Origin: Burkholderiaceae bacterium
GTDB taxonomy: Bacteria; Pseudomonadota; Gammaproteobacteria; Burkholderiales; Burkholderiaceae_D
Assembly (NCBI GenBank): GCA_018261755.1
Contig: JAGTRJ010000025.1
Location: forward strand, 1 to 64,000
Reading direction: 5' to 3'
Length of the DNA stretch: 64,000 bases
Shown: piece after piece, positions 9,584-19,535 of the stretch
Position numbering within the stretch: the first letter of the stretch is position 1
Layout of the letters: each line of letters begins with the position of its first letter
The notes under the pieces: model-generated
Seen by the model: only the letters and a program-made list of their open reading frames with translations
What the model was told of the DNA's origin: nothing
Database searches by the model: none
Position numbers and translations under genes: made by a program

Positions 9584-9662
9584 CGGTTGATGCAGGAGAA
9601 AGTTCCGGTTTCCGGACGTTGACGCTGGCATTGCTGCGGCCTGCGCGTTGGCGGCGCAGGGG

Positions 9663-9668
9663 TATAAT
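9663..9668 (+). promoter_or_regulatory. -10 hexamer for mfd
   Basis: TATAAT lies 48 bp before the mfd start. No good -35 at the right spacing is visible, so this is a partial promoter call. Confidence 0.4.
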
Positions 9669-9716
9669 GTTCGGTTTTATTCAACCGGAATTTTAACCGC
9701 CGGCAGTCGTTTGGTC

Positions 9717-12700
9717 ATGTCCTTCAATCTGAAAAAGTCGCTGCCGAAGCCCGGCCACCGTTTTGCGCTGCCCGTACTGCACGGTTCGGCCGATGCGTTC
9801 GTGCTGGCGCAGGCGGCGCGCGAACTGAAGGCGCAACAGCAGATGCTGGTGGTGCTGGTGGCGCAGGCGACCGATGCGCAACGGCTGCTGGAGGAAATCC
9901 CGTGGTTCGCGCAGGCGGGTGCAGAGGCGGAAGACGAGCCGTTACGCTGCTGCCTGCTGCCGGACTGGGAAACGCTGCCATACGATTCGTTTTCACCGCA
10001 TCAGGATCTGGTGTCGAAACGGCTGGCAGCGCTGTACGAAGTGCAGAACGGCCGCTGCGACCTGCTGCTGGTGCCTGCCACCACCGCGCTGCTGCGGATG
10101 GCGCCGCCGTCGTTCCTGGCCGCGCACACGTTCTGGTTCAAGCAGGGCGAATCGCTGAACGAAGCGCAACTGCGCACGCAACTGACGCTGGCGGGCTACA
10201 ACCACGTCACGCAAGTGATGTCGCCGGGCGAATACGCGGTGCGCGGCGGGCTGATCGACCTGTTCCCGATGGGTTCGGCCCTGCCCTACCGGCTCGACCT
10301 GCTGGGCGACACGATTGAAACCATCCGCACGTTCGACGTCGATTCGCAGCGTTCGCTCTATCCTGTGGCCGAAGTGCGGCTGCTGCCCGGGCACGAATTC
10401 CCGATGGATGAAGCATCGCGTGCCGCATTCCGCAGCCGCTGGCGCGAAGCGATCGAGGGCGACCCGTCGCGCTCGGTGATTTACCGCGACATCGCATCCG
10501 GCATCGCCTCGGCCGGCATCGAATACTATCTGCCGCTGTTCTTTGAACAAACCGCGACCCTGTTCCAGTACCTGCCCGAGAACGCGATGCTGGCGCTGGT
10601 GGGTGAGATCGAAGAAGCAATCAAGCGCTTCTGGGCCGATACCAACAGCCGCTACCAATTCCTGAAATCCGACGCGGAACGGCCGGTGCTGCCGCCGGAC
10701 AGGCTGTTCCTCGACGACGAGGATTTCTTTTCGTTCGCCAAGGTTTATGGCCGCTGGGTGATCCGTCAGGGCGAAGGGCAAGCCGATCTGTCGGCGCCAA
10801 TTCCCGACATCGCGGTCAGCCGCCGCGCCGACGACCCGCTGACCAAATTGCGCGCGTATCTGGCCAAACCAGGCCGGCGCGTGATGATTTGCGCCGAATC
10901 GAACGGCCGGCGCGAAACGATGCAGCAGTATTTCGACGAATACGAACTGAAGGTTGCGCCGTGCAACGGTTTCGCCGAGTTCGCCGCCGGCAAGGCCACG
11001 CCGATGTTTGGAGTCTCGCCGCTGCACGCCGGTTTCGCGCTGGGCGAGGAATTCGGTCATCTCGCCTTCATCACCGAAACCGAGCTGTATGCCAATTCCG
11101 GCAAGCGCAGCAGCCAACGCAAGCAGGAAGGCGTAACGCAGATCGACACCATGCTGCGCGACCTGTCGGAGCTGAAAATCGGCGATCCGGTGGTGCACAG
11201 CCAGCATGGCATCGGTCGCTACAACGGGCTGGTCAGCATGGACATCGGCGAAGGCGAAACCGAGTTCCTGCATCTCCTCTACGCGAAGGACACGCAACTG
11301 TACGTGCCAGTATCGCAACTGCATGTGATCACGCGCTATTCCGGCGCCTCACCGGAAGATGCGCCGCTGCACATGCTCGGCTCCGGCCAGTGGGAAAAGG
11401 CGAAACAGAAAGCGGCGCAACAGGCGCACGATACCGCGGCCGAACTGCTCGATCTGTACGCGCGCCGCGCCGCGCGCCAGGGGCACGCATTCCGCTTCTC
11501 GCTGCGCGATTACGAATCGTTCGCCGACAGCTTCGGCTTTGAGGAAACACCGGATCAGGCGGAAGCGATCAACGCCGTCATTCGCGACATGACCTCGGGC
11601 CAGCCAATGGACCGGCTGGTGTGCGGTGATGTCGGCTTCGGCAAGACCGAAGTCGCGCTGCGCGCGGCTTATGTCGCCGTCATGGGCGGCAAGCAGGTGG
11701 CCATTCTCGCGCCGACCACGCTCTTGGCAGAACAGCACGCGCAAACCTTCGCCGACCGCTTTGCCGACTGGCCGGTACGCATCGCCGAACTGTCGCGTTT
11801 CCGTACCGGCAAGGAAGTAACGAAAGCGATCGCCGGGCTGGCCGACGGCACGGTCGACATCGTGATCGGCACGCACAAACTGCTGTCGCCAGACGTGAAA
11901 TTCCAGCGGCTCGGGCTGGTGGTGATCGACGAGGAACACCGCTTCGGCGTGCGGCAGAAGGAAGCGCTGAAGTCGCTGCGCGCCGACGTTGACGTGCTGA
12001 CGCTGACCGCGACGCCGATCCCGCGCACGCTCGGCATGGCGCTCGAAGGCTTGCGCGGCTTCTCTATCATCGCCACCGCACCACAAAAACGGCTCGCGAT
12101 TAAGACCTTCGTCCGCAACGAAAACGATTCGGTGATCCGCGAAGCGTGCCAGCGCGAACTGAAACGCGGCGGCCAGGTCTACTTCCTGCACAATGAAGTC
12201 GAAACGATCGAAAACCGCCGCCAGATGTTGCAGGAGCTGCTGCCGGAAGCGCGCATCGGCGTCGCCCACGGCCAGATGCACGAACGCGATCTGGAAAAGG
12301 TGATGCGCGATTTCGTCGCCAAGCGGTTCAACCTGCTGCTATGCACCACCATCATCGAAACCGGCATCGACGTGCCGAGCGCGAACACGATGATCATGCA
12401 CCGCGCGGACAAGTTCGGGCTGGCGCAACTGCACCAGCTGCGCGGCCGCATCGGGCGCTCGCACCATCAGGCGTATGCGTACCTGCTGGTGAACGACGTG
12501 GCCGGCCTGTCGAAGCAGGCGCAGCGGCGGCTGGATGCAATCCGGCAGATGGAAGAACTTGGCAGCGGCTTTTTCCTTGCGATGCACGATCTGGAAATCC
12601 GCGGCGCGGGCGAAATCCTGGGCGAAAACCAGTCCGGCGAAATGCAGGAAATCGGCTTTCAGATGTACACCGACATGCTGAAGGAAGCGGTGCGCGCGCT

Positions 12701-13175
12701 GAGGGCTGGCGAGGAACCGGATTACGATGCGCCGCTGCGCAGCACGACCGAAATCAGCCTGCACGCACCGGCGCTGCTGCCGACCGATTTCTGTCCGGAC
12801 GTGAACGAACGACTGTCGATCTACAAGCGCTTCGCCAACTGCGACACGCAGGACGAAATCGACCACCTGCAGGAAGAACTGGTCGACCGCTTCGGCGACC
12901 TGCCGGAACAGGTGCGCGCACTGGCCGAAACGCACCGGCTGCGCGTGCTGGCAAAAACCGTCGGCATCGTCAAGATCGATGCCCACACCGAAAGCGCAGT
13001 GCTGCAGTTCATGCCCAACCCGCCGATCGACGCGCTGCGCATCATCGACCTGATCCAGAAGAACCGCCACATCAAGCTGCACGGGCAAGACAAGCTGAAG
13101 ATCAGCGCCAACATGCCGGACCTGTCGGCGCGGGTGTCGCAACTGAAAGCGACCATCAAGCTTCTGGCGGGTTAA
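9717..13175 (+). CDS. mfd: transcription-repair coupling factor Mfd
   Basis: ATP-dependent translocase that removes stalled RNA polymerase and recruits UvrA/UvrB, 1152 residues. The N-terminal UvrB-homology part is followed by the RNA-polymerase-interacting domain (DPVVHSQHGIGRYNGL near residue 490) and the RecG-like motor: Walker A in CGDVGFGKTEVALRAA, DEEHRFG box, LTATPIPRTLGMAL, then GRIGRSHHQAYAYLL. The C-terminal TRCF domain follows. The start MSFNLKKSLPKPG matches the usual N-terminus; an upstream in-frame ATG overlaps the -10 region. It is convergent with the amidase gene. Confidence 0.97.
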   Translation: MSFNLKKSLPKPGHRFALPVLHGSADAFVLAQAARELKAQQQMLVVLVAQATDAQRLLEEIPWFAQAGAEAEDEPLRCCLLPDWETLPYDSFSPHQDLVSKRLAALYEVQNGRCDLLLVPATTALLRMAPPSFLAAHTFWFKQGESLNEAQLRTQLTLAGYNHVTQVMSPGEYAVRGGLIDLFPMGSALPYRLDLLGDTIETIRTFDVDSQRSLYPVAEVRLLPGHEFPMDEASRAAFRSRWREAIEGDPSRSVIYRDIASGIASAGIEYYLPLFFEQTATLFQYLPENAMLALVGEIEEAIKRFWADTNSRYQFLKSDAERPVLPPDRLFLDDEDFFSFAKVYGRWVIRQGEGQADLSAPIPDIAVSRRADDPLTKLRAYLAKPGRRVMICAESNGRRETMQQYFDEYELKVAPCNGFAEFAAGKATPMFGVSPLHAGFALGEEFGHLAFITETELYANSGKRSSQRKQEGVTQIDTMLRDLSELKIGDPVVHSQHGIGRYNGLVSMDIGEGETEFLHLLYAKDTQLYVPVSQLHVITRYSGASPEDAPLHMLGSGQWEKAKQKAAQQAHDTAAELLDLYARRAARQGHAFRFSLRDYESFADSFGFEETPDQAEAINAVIRDMTSGQPMDRLVCGDVGFGKTEVALRAAYVAVMGGKQVAILAPTTLLAEQHAQTFADRFADWPVRIAELSRFRTGKEVTKAIAGLADGTVDIVIGTHKLLSPDVKFQRLGLVVIDEEHRFGVRQKEALKSLRADVDVLTLTATPIPRTLGMALEGLRGFSIIATAPQKRLAIKTFVRNENDSVIREACQRELKRGGQVYFLHNEVETIENRRQMLQELLPEARIGVAHGQMHERDLEKVMRDFVAKRFNLLLCTTIIETGIDVPSANTMIMHRADKFGLAQLHQLRGRIGRSHHQAYAYLLVNDVAGLSKQAQRRLDAIRQMEELGSGFFLAMHDLEIRGAGEILGENQSGEMQEIGFQMYTDMLKEAVRALRAGEEPDYDAPLRSTTEISLHAPALLPTDFCPDVNERLSIYKRFANCDTQDEIDHLQEELVDRFGDLPEQVRALAETHRLRVLAKTVGIVKIDAHTESAVLQFMPNPPIDALRIIDLIQKNRHIKLHGQDKLKISANMPDLSARVSQLKATIKLLAG

Positions 13176-13199
13176 CGAACCCAACCCGCTCTCGCGCCA

Positions 13200-13892
13200 T
13201 CAATAAACCTTTCGAGTCAGCGTCATTCCTGTTTTCTGCGCGACACACCCGTCAATCCCGTCAGCAACCGCCGCCGCCGCACGTTCGATGAATTTCGGTG
13301 ATCGCAGCCGCGTTTCCTCGTACGGATTCGCGATCACGCCCACCTCCAGCAAAATCGCCGGATTGTTCGCCGTGCGCAACACGACCAGATCGTCGTAACG
13401 GTGCACGCCCGTTGCATCATCCAGAATCGGCCGGTGCTCGCCCGGAATCGGTGTGGCGTGATAAAGGCTGGGCTTTTCGCCAATCGCCACCAGCGCCGCG
13501 CCAACCCGCTTTGCACATGCAAAACCGGGAAATGCGTTCTTGTGCGATACGAAAATGGAAAAACCGCTGTACTGCCGCGCAAGGCCGGCATCTATCCATG
13601 CCTGCGGCATCGAGTCGTGATGGATGGAAACGAACAGGTCGGCTTTGGCGCTTGCACGCATCTGCAAGGTCCGATCGAGCCCGCGCCGCTTGAGGTCGAT
13701 GACCTGATGTCCGCGCCGGTCCAGCTCGGCCTTGAGCGCCAGCACGAACGTCCGATTGTAGTCATGCTCGCGGTAACCGGATGGGCTGGTTACGCCAGTA
13801 GCACCGTCGTTGTGCCCAGTATCGAGCGCAATCGTGGCTGCCGTGGCCGATGTTGTCAATGAAAAGACAATGATAGCGAGGATGGTTTTCAT
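13200..13892 (-). CDS. N-acetylmuramoyl-L-alanine amidase (Amidase_3), secreted
   Basis: Zinc peptidoglycan amidase of about 230 residues. It has a cleavable signal peptide (MKTILAIIVFSLTTSATA) followed directly by the catalytic domain: the zinc ligand region IALDTGHNDGATG, SIHHDSMP containing the second His, and the catalytic Glu in NPAILLEVGVIANPYEE. No AMIN or LysM domain is present, unlike AmiC, so localisation is probably free periplasmic. The ATG is preceded by GAGGAG at good spacing; the frame opens one codon earlier at a TTG. Confidence 0.88.
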   Translation of the reverse strand: MKTILAIIVFSLTTSATAATIALDTGHNDGATGVTSPSGYREHDYNRTFVLALKAELDRRGHQVIDLKRRGLDRTLQMRASAKADLFVSIHHDSMPQAWIDAGLARQYSGFSIFVSHKNAFPGFACAKRVGAALVAIGEKPSLYHATPIPGEHRPILDDATGVHRYDDLVVLRTANNPAILLEVGVIANPYEETRLRSPKFIERAAAAVADGIDGCVAQKTGMTLTRKVY

Positions 13893-14081
13893 CAAGTGCT
13901 CCTCGCATCAGAGTGACATGAATCTCGGCTGACGTAAACGAATAATCGTCAGCGAAGATGCAAACGGAAAAGACGACGGCTACCCGCGCCGCAAACGGCG
14001 CGACAGCCCGTCACCAGTATGGGGGAAAAGGATTTTGGGAAAAGAAACACGGCTTGCCGGACTCAGCCGGTCAAAATACCG

Positions 14082-14106
14082 TTGCAGCGGCATACGGCCG
14101 CTGCAA
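14082..14106. other. 10-bp perfect stem-loop between convergent/tandem genes
   Basis: TTGCAGCGGC and GCCGCTGCAA form a perfect 10-bp stem around a 5-nt loop, 26 bp past the stop of the small membrane protein gene. No strong U-tract follows on either strand, so it may protect a 3' end or terminate weakly. Confidence 0.5.
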
Positions 14107-14131
14107 AACAGTCACCGTGTCAGCTTTAAGC

Positions 14132-14410
14132 TCAAACGATATCGTTCTGATTAATCCCCGAATCGTAAGCCGGGTCAGCAAGGACCATTCCAATGCCGAC
14201 ACCTGTCATGGCAGCAATGAACATCAACGGCAACGCCAGAAAAATGAACCAATCACCTGTCTGGGAGCCAAGCTTCATGTAATACATCGCCAGCGTTTGT
14301 CCGCTTAACATCATGGCAACCATTACGCTGAAGAAGAAACTGCCTGACACAAAGGCAGCAACCATCCCGGCGATGAAAGCACAACCAACAACCAAAATCA
14401 GAGTAGTCAT
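14132..14410 (-). CDS. small hydrophobic membrane protein
   Basis: A 92-residue protein with probable membrane helices near residues 3-35 and 49-72 and a short polar tail (DPAYDSGINQNDIV). The chosen ATG (MTTLILVVGC) is preceded by AAGGGGACAG; a longer frame would add 17 polar residues in front. I do not recognise the family. An FNR-type palindrome lies 60 bp upstream, suggesting oxygen-dependent expression, which is inference only. Confidence 0.65.
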   Translation of the reverse strand: MTTLILVVGCAFIAGMVAAFVSGSFFFSVMVAMMLSGQTLAMYYMKLGSQTGDWFIFLALPLMFIAAMTGVGIGMVLADPAYDSGINQNDIV

Positions 14411-14469
14411 TTCTGTCCCCTTTTTGTTGCTTGCTGGAGATAGACTGCACGTAGCTATCATTTGATCGC

Positions 14470-14483
14470 TTGATCTGCGTCAA
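14470..14483 (-). promoter_or_regulatory. FNR/ANR-like box upstream of small membrane protein
   Basis: TTGATCTGCGTCAA matches the FNR consensus TTGAT-N4-ATCAA at 9 of 10 defined positions. Its position about 60 bp before the start codon fits a class II activator site with a transcription start roughly 25 bp before the gene. The corresponding -10 is weak (CAGTCT/TCTATC). Confidence 0.4.
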
Positions 14484-14945
14484 AATTCGGATTTTTTGTT
14501 TCCCAGTTGGAGTTTACCCGCCATGAACGAGTTCATTATGTTGTAATAATCCATCATCTCACACCAACATGATGAGTACATACCGTAATTAACGCCTTCT
14601 CACAACTTCATTAATTAGCTACCAAATGACTGAACTGTCAGTCTGCATGGCTGGCAATGGTCGGCCCCGGCGAAAAAAGTGCTATCACATGCTTAATACG
14701 TCATCAATTTGAATGCCAAATAGCGATGCGGTAAAACTATCCTTGGACCTTACAGCACCTTTCCTCATGCAGAATTTAACAATAATCAAGATGAGGCGCC
14801 GTCACTCCCCAACCGCTCATCATTGCCGCTAGAATCGGGCAGATTTTATGCCAGAACAATATTCTGGCCATCGCCATAACGGTTCAATTCAGTCCGCGTG
14901 AAATACGGCACCAATTCTACGGGGTGATGCATGAGAAGGGCCGCA
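14484..14945. other. AT-rich intergenic region before the TonB receptor
   Basis: This 460-bp stretch is visibly richer in A and T than its surroundings and holds no credible ORF. I see no cobalamin-box or other riboswitch signature and no clear Fur box. The one structured element is the inverted repeat GCCAGAA-CAATA-TTCTGGC at 14850-14868, about 78 bp before the receptor start, which could be an operator. Confidence 0.5.
14850..14868. promoter_or_regulatory. operator-like inverted repeat upstream of TonB receptor
   Basis: GCCAGAA and TTCTGGC form perfect 7-bp arms around CAATA. Placement in the promoter-proximal region of the receptor gene suggests a repressor or activator site; I cannot assign the protein. 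Confidence 0.35.
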
Positions 14946-16991
14946 ATGAACAGATTCCTGCGTTCAGTGACAATGCTGTCAGTAACGCTGGCATCTGCTT
15001 CCATGGCTGTTGCGGAGCCGGTCGATCCCACCACCCTCAGTCTGGAAGAGCTACTGCAAACTCCTGTCATCACTGCTTCGCGCAAACAGCAGCGTTTGCA
15101 GGACGTGGCCGCAGCAGTATTCGTCATCAACCGCGAAGACATCCAGCGCTCCGGCGCTGTCAGCATTCCGGAACTACTGCGCATGGTGCCAGGCTTGCAA
15201 GTGGCACGCATTACCAACTCCACCTGGGCTGTCAGCGCGCGCGGGTTCAACGGTCGTTTCGCCAACAAACTGCAAGTGCTGATGGACGGACGCAGCATCT
15301 ATTCACCACTGTACTCTGGCGCCATCTGGGAAGTGGAAGATATCCTGTTGGAAGATATCGAACGCATCGAGGTCATGCGCGGACCGGGCGCAGCCATGTG
15401 GGGCGCAAATGCGGTCAATGGCGTAATCAACATCATCACCCGCCACACGTCTTTAACGAAGGGCAATCTGCTGGTCGCTGGTGCGGGTACCGAAGAGCGA
15501 GCCTTCTCGGCCTTCCGTCATGGCGGCGACCTGGATAGCGGGCATTATCGCATCTGGGGTAAGGCTTATTCGCGCGATGGCTCGAGCAACATGAATGGTC
15601 AACAGGCAAACGATCATTCGCGCTCCAGCATGGCTGGCTTCCGTAGCGACTGGACATTGGCTGGCGGCAACCGCTTCATGCTGAATGGCGCCGCGCATGA
15701 TATTTCAGGCAGCGACCTGGTTTATGCCCCCAATGTGGCCGCAGCGCAAGGCTTCACTCCAACGAGTTACAAGCAGTCAAGCAAAGGCGCCTATCTGCAG
15801 GCACGACACGAATGGTTGCTGGCGGATGGCTCGGAAGCCATCTTGCAAGGTTATGTGAACAATACCGATGTGCGTTTCGGCCCGCTCGTGCATGAGAAAC
15901 GCACCACGCTTGACCTCGATTTCCAGCATCGGCTGAAACCTATTGCCAACCATGAGCTGATCTGGGGCCTGGGCTACCGTTATTCGCACGACGACACCAC
16001 ATCACAGGGAATGGTGAACATATCCCCGAACCAGCGCAACATCACCCTTGCTAGCGCCTTCCTGCACGACGAAATGACCATCGTTCCTGAACGGCTGCGA
16101 TTCATCGCCGGCGCAAAACTGGAACGCAGCACTTATTCCGGCACCGACTTTCAGCCCAATGCGCGCCTGATCTGGACGCCAACAGCCACGCAAACCATCT
16201 GGGGAGCCATTTCGCGTGCAGCCAGAACTCCATCGCGGCTGAGAATGGATGGCGCGTTCGATATCGGCGTGATTCCAGCCGGACAAGCCGCACCGCTGCC
16301 GCTGTTGCTGCACAATCTGGCCACGCTGGAGAAAAGCACCACGTCCGAAAAAATGACTGCGCTCGACATCGGCTACCGGCACCAGTTGAGCAGCAACTTT
16401 TCAGTGGATGTGGCCGCTTTTTACAACCGGTACGATAACCTGACCCTGATCGCTCCGAATGGCGTACCGACCTTGCTGTACTCGCCGTACAACCAGCCCT
16501 ACCTGCGTCAGGATCTGGTGTTCAATTCGAACATGAAAGCGAATACGCGCGGCGTGGAACTGGTGGCCGACTGGCTACCCACCAGTTCCTGGCGGCTACA
16601 GCCGGCATACACCTATCTGCGCGTCAACACCTCGACCCCGATAGCCAATGCCACCTCCCAGTCCTATGCGGAGGGCGTGGCACACTCGTCGCCGCAGCAC
16701 CAGTTCTCGCTAAGGGCATCACACAACCTTGCCAATGGCGACAAGTTCGACCTGTGGCTGCGCCATGTCAGCTCACTGCGGCATTACACCGTCAGCGGCA
16801 TGATGAAAATTCCGTCATACACGACACTTGATGCACGCTATGCATGGCGCATTTCTTCGAAACTGGAACTGTCGCTGGTGGCTCAAAATCTGCTGCAGCG
16901 CCGTCATCAGGAATTCATTTCCGATCATCTTCCAGTACAGCAACTGCAAGTCGATCGCGGCATTTACCTGAAAGCGGTGTACAAATTCTAG
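14946..16991 (+). CDS. TonB-dependent outer-membrane receptor
   Basis: Outer-membrane active transporter of 681 residues for a large or scarce ligand. Signal peptide MNRFLRSVTMLSVTLASASMA, then a plug domain starting SLEELLQTPVITASRKQQ, with DIQRSGAVSIPELLRMVPGL, the LMDGRSIYSP segment and RIEVMRGPGAAMWGANAVNG, followed by a 22-strand-type barrel ending in ...YLKAVYKF with terminal Phe. The ATG with AAGGG upstream is preferred over one 15 bp earlier. No linked uptake ABC genes are present, so the ligand is unknown; the plug resembles siderophore/vitamin B12-type receptors. Confidence 0.9.
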   Translation: MNRFLRSVTMLSVTLASASMAVAEPVDPTTLSLEELLQTPVITASRKQQRLQDVAAAVFVINREDIQRSGAVSIPELLRMVPGLQVARITNSTWAVSARGFNGRFANKLQVLMDGRSIYSPLYSGAIWEVEDILLEDIERIEVMRGPGAAMWGANAVNGVINIITRHTSLTKGNLLVAGAGTEERAFSAFRHGGDLDSGHYRIWGKAYSRDGSSNMNGQQANDHSRSSMAGFRSDWTLAGGNRFMLNGAAHDISGSDLVYAPNVAAAQGFTPTSYKQSSKGAYLQARHEWLLADGSEAILQGYVNNTDVRFGPLVHEKRTTLDLDFQHRLKPIANHELIWGLGYRYSHDDTTSQGMVNISPNQRNITLASAFLHDEMTIVPERLRFIAGAKLERSTYSGTDFQPNARLIWTPTATQTIWGAISRAARTPSRLRMDGAFDIGVIPAGQAAPLPLLLHNLATLEKSTTSEKMTALDIGYRHQLSSNFSVDVAAFYNRYDNLTLIAPNGVPTLLYSPYNQPYLRQDLVFNSNMKANTRGVELVADWLPTSSWRLQPAYTYLRVNTSTPIANATSQSYAEGVAHSSPQHQFSLRASHNLANGDKFDLWLRHVSSLRHYTVSGMMKIPSYTTLDARYAWRISSKLELSLVAQNLLQRRHQEFISDHLPVQQLQVDRGIYLKAVYKF

Positions 16992-17000
16992 AAACGATGC

Positions 17001-17411
17001 TCAAACAGCCTTGAGCATCTTGCGTGCGACATCCTTGCGTTTGATGGTTTTGAACGTGCCCATAGCCTTTGCAACCAGGCGGTTACCGTTCCAGATTTCA
17101 CCCTCGCAGTAGTACATCGTGGTCGATTGATGTAAGACCCGTCCGCGAGCAATCATGCGATCGCTGGCCTTGCCGCCAGGCTGGAAAAAACTGACTTTCA
17201 ATTCGACCGTGGCAGCACCGGTCGATTCCGGGTCAAGCGAACGCGCGGCACGCGCCATGCAGACGTCGAGCAGCGTCATCGTTACGCCGCCATGCATCAC
17301 TTTCCAGCTATTGGTGTGACGCAATGCCAGATCAAGCGCGACCTCGGACTCGCCGCCTTCCATGCGGATGACTTCAAGTCCGATTTCCTGCAGAAACGGT
17401 ATGTCCGACAT
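17001..17411 (-). CDS. PaaI-type hotdog-fold thioesterase
   Basis: Acyl-CoA thioesterase-like protein of 136 residues with the hotdog signature HTNSWKVMHGGVTMTLLDVCMARAA, in which HGG and the following Asp form the usual active-site region, and ATVELKVSFFQPG. Substrate unknown. It is convergent with the TonB receptor (9 bp between stops), and GATGCTCAA/TTGAGCATC at the overlap forms a 9-bp stem. The gene follows ppiD by 11 bp and is probably cotranscribed with it. Confidence 0.85.
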   Translation of the reverse strand: MSDIPFLQEIGLEVIRMEGGESEVALDLALRHTNSWKVMHGGVTMTLLDVCMARAARSLDPESTGAATVELKVSFFQPGGKASDRMIARGRVLHQSTTMYYCEGEIWNGNRLVAKAMGTFKTIKRKDVARKMLKAV

Positions 17412-17422
17412 CGCAACTCCGA

Positions 17423-19336
17423 TTATTTCTTCGCGTCGCCCACCGCTGCTGGCTTCAGCACCTTGGCCTTGCCTTTTTGTTTCAGCGCGTTCAGGTAAGC
17501 CAGCAATTCCTGCTGCGATAGCATGTTGCCAATCTGCTGTGCCTCGGCATTCCGGCGCGCCTCGTCAGGCTTGGGCGTGCTGACCTTGGTAATGCGATAG
17601 ATGCCGTACCCCTGCTGCGGATATTCGAGACCGACGTACGCCGGCAGCTTGCTTGCATCCGCCTTCATCAACGTGGCCAGCAGCTTCGGATCGAGTCCCT
17701 GCGATTTGGCGCGGGAAACCGTTTTCGCTTCGCCAAAACCGGCCGCATTGCCACCTTCCTTGAATTTCGCAATCCGCGCCTCGCCTTCCTGTTTCGCCAA
17801 TGCGGTTGCTTCCGTCAACGTCACACGTTGCTTGATCGCGGCCTTGACCTCGTCGAACGGCCGCTTTGCCGCCGGTTTGTATTCGACCACGCGGCCTGCA
17901 ATCAGCACATTGGGCGCGATCTCCACAGCTTCCGTGTTGCGCTTGTTCTTGATGGCATCGTCAGCAAACAATGCATGCAGGAATTTCTCATTGTTGTATG
18001 GCACATCCTTGCCAACCTGCGGATTAAGCTCGCGCTTGATACCGGAAACCGTTTCGACCTTCAGCTTGAGTTTGTCCGCCACCGGCTTCAGGCTGTCGGC
18101 CTGCTCATAAACCGTGTTGGTGAATGCTTCCGCCACTTCCGCGAACTTCTTCGCCATCAGCTGTTTTTTGATTTCCTGCGTGATTTCAGCCTTGACGTCG
18201 TTCAGCGACTTGACCGCTGCCGCCTTGATGCCAGTCACCATGATGATGTGATAGCCGAAGTCGGATTGCACCAGATCGCTGATCTCGCCTTGCTTGAGCT
18301 TGAATGCCGTTTCCTCGAACGGCTTGACCATCATCCCCTTGCCAAAGAAACTCAGATCACCGCCCTTGGCCGCAGAACCTGGATCCTGCGAATTTTCCTT
18401 CGCCAGCTTGGCAAAATCGCCCGGATTCTTGCGCACTTGCGCCAGCAGGGTTTCCGCTTTGTTCTTCGCAGCTGCCTTGTCGGCATCAGATGCATCCTTC
18501 TTGACTGAAATCAGGATGTGGCTTGCCCGACGCTGTTCGTCTGTCGAATACCGTTTCGCGTTCTGTTCGTAATACGATTTGATGTCCGCATCCGAAACGG
18601 TAATGCCTGCCGCCACGTTCGCCGCCGTCAGCACGACATACTCTGCCCTCATCTGTTCCGGAATCTCGAATTCGGCGCCATGCTGCGCGTAGTAATCCTG
18701 CAGCATCTGGTCAGTCACCGTGACTTTCGAAACGTAATCGCTGGCCTTGATCAGCATTGGCTGCACTTCTCGTTCCTGCGAACCGATGTCGGAAATACGG
18801 CTTGCAATCGCTTTCGGCGCAAAAGCAGAAGCCTGCACCGCAGAACGGATTTGCTGCAACGCGAGATCATGCCGCAGGCTGGCCTCGTATGCGGCCGGAG
18901 TCAATCCCTGCGAAGCAAGAATCGACTTGTAGCGTTCGGAATCAAATTTGCCATCGGCCATCGTCAGGCCGGGAATCGACAGGATCGTTTGCTGCAACAC
19001 TTGATCGGTTACCGTCATGTTGCGACGACCAACCTCGGCTGCCAGCGCACGCTGGACAATCATGCCATCAAGCACGTCGTTCTTGAATTCCGGCGACTCA
19101 AACATCTTGGCATCGAACTGCGGCCCAAGCATCTGGCGCATCCGGTTCATTTGCTCTCGAAGTGCGTCATCCCATTCCTGCTGGGTAATTTTCTGACCGG
19201 CCACTTTGGCGACGGTGTTTTCCGAATCGCCCATGCGGCTGTAGCCCTCGATGCCAACGAACACAAACGAAGGTACGATGAATATCAGCAGAATGATTTG
19301 GGCAATGCGCTGGTGGGTGCGGATGTAATCAAGCAT
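17423..19336 (-). CDS. ppiD: periplasmic folding chaperone / peptidyl-prolyl isomerase PpiD
   Basis: SurA-like protein of 637 residues, anchored in the inner membrane by one helix near the N-terminus ([21 protein letters not shown]) after [10 protein letters not shown]. SurA_N-type helices follow, then a parvulin domain around residues 265-375 ([12 protein letters not shown] ... [21 protein letters not shown] ... [10 protein letters not shown]) and a second degenerate PPIase-like region. It helps outer-membrane and periplasmic proteins leaving the Sec translocon. The start MLDYIRTH matches the family; an ATG 60 bp upstream gives a non-conserved extension. Confidence 0.94.
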   Translation of the reverse strand: MLDYIRTHQRIAQIILLIFIVPSFVFVGIEGYSRMGDSENTVAKVAGQKITQQEWDDALREQMNRMRQMLGPQFDAKMFESPEFKNDVLDGMIVQRALAAEVGRRNMTVTDQVLQQTILSIPGLTMADGKFDSERYKSILASQGLTPAAYEASLRHDLALQQIRSAVQASAFAPKAIASRISDIGSQEREVQPMLIKASDYVSKVTVTDQMLQDYYAQHGAEFEIPEQMRAEYVVLTAANVAAGITVSDADIKSYYEQNAKRYSTDEQRRASHILISVKKDASDADKAAAKNKAETLLAQVRKNPGDFAKLAKENSQDPGSAAKGGDLSFFGKGMMVKPFEETAFKLKQGEISDLVQSDFGYHIIMVTGIKAAAVKSLNDVKAEITQEIKKQLMAKKFAEVAEAFTNTVYEQADSLKPVADKLKLKVETVSGIKRELNPQVGKDVPYNNEKFLHALFADDAIKNKRNTEAVEIAPNVLIAGRVVEYKPAAKRPFDEVKAAIKQRVTLTEATALAKQEGEARIAKFKEGGNAAGFGEAKTVSRAKSQGLDPKLLATLMKADASKLPAYVGLEYPQQGYGIYRITKVSTPKPDEARRNAEAQQIGNMLSQQELLAYLNALKQKGKAKVLKPAAVGDAKK

Positions 19337-19379
19337 GACGGTCAACCTGTATGGTGGGTTGCGTTCTGGAAGTGAATGC

Positions 19380-19410
19380 GAAAAAGGCGAACTCACGGTT
19401 CGCCTTTTTC
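19380..19410 (-). terminator. intrinsic terminator after tRNA-Asp
   Basis: AAAAAGGCGAAC and GGTTCGCCTTTTT form a perfect GC-rich stem with a short loop and a T5 run on the minus strand. It ends the tRNA-Val/tRNA-Asp transcript before ppiD and looks bidirectional. Confidence 0.85.
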
Positions 19411-19420
19411 CTCTTAATTC

Positions 19421-19497
19421 TGGCGGAGCGGACGGGGCTCGAACCCGCGACCCCCGGCGTGACAGGCCGGTATTCTAACCAACTGAACTACCGCTCC
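19421..19497 (-). tRNA. tRNA-Asp (GTC)
   Basis: 77-nt cloverleaf with encoded CCA. Acceptor GGAGCGG/CCGCTCC, D-arm TTCAGTTGGTTAGAA, anticodon loop CTGTCAC with GTC, and T-arm GGGTTCGAGCCC are all present. It lies 38 bp downstream of tRNA-Val on the same strand. Confidence 0.97.
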
Positions 19498-19535
19498 AAT
19501 TTTGTACTGCTTACTACTTGTCTGGCCAAAACTGC

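Noticed and set aside
9993-11324. Long open frame antisense to mfd (443 codons)
   Set aside because: It is a shadow of GC-rich codon use; the mfd frame carries all helicase motifs and the antisense product has low-complexity composition.
14484-14945. Cobalamin riboswitch upstream of the TonB receptor
   Set aside because: I looked for the B12 box and flanking conserved stems and did not find them.
16996-17019. GATGCTCAA/TTGAGCATC stem as a terminator between the TonB receptor and thioesterase genes
   Set aside because: The stem is perfect but lies partly inside the thioesterase coding end and has no T-tract on either side.
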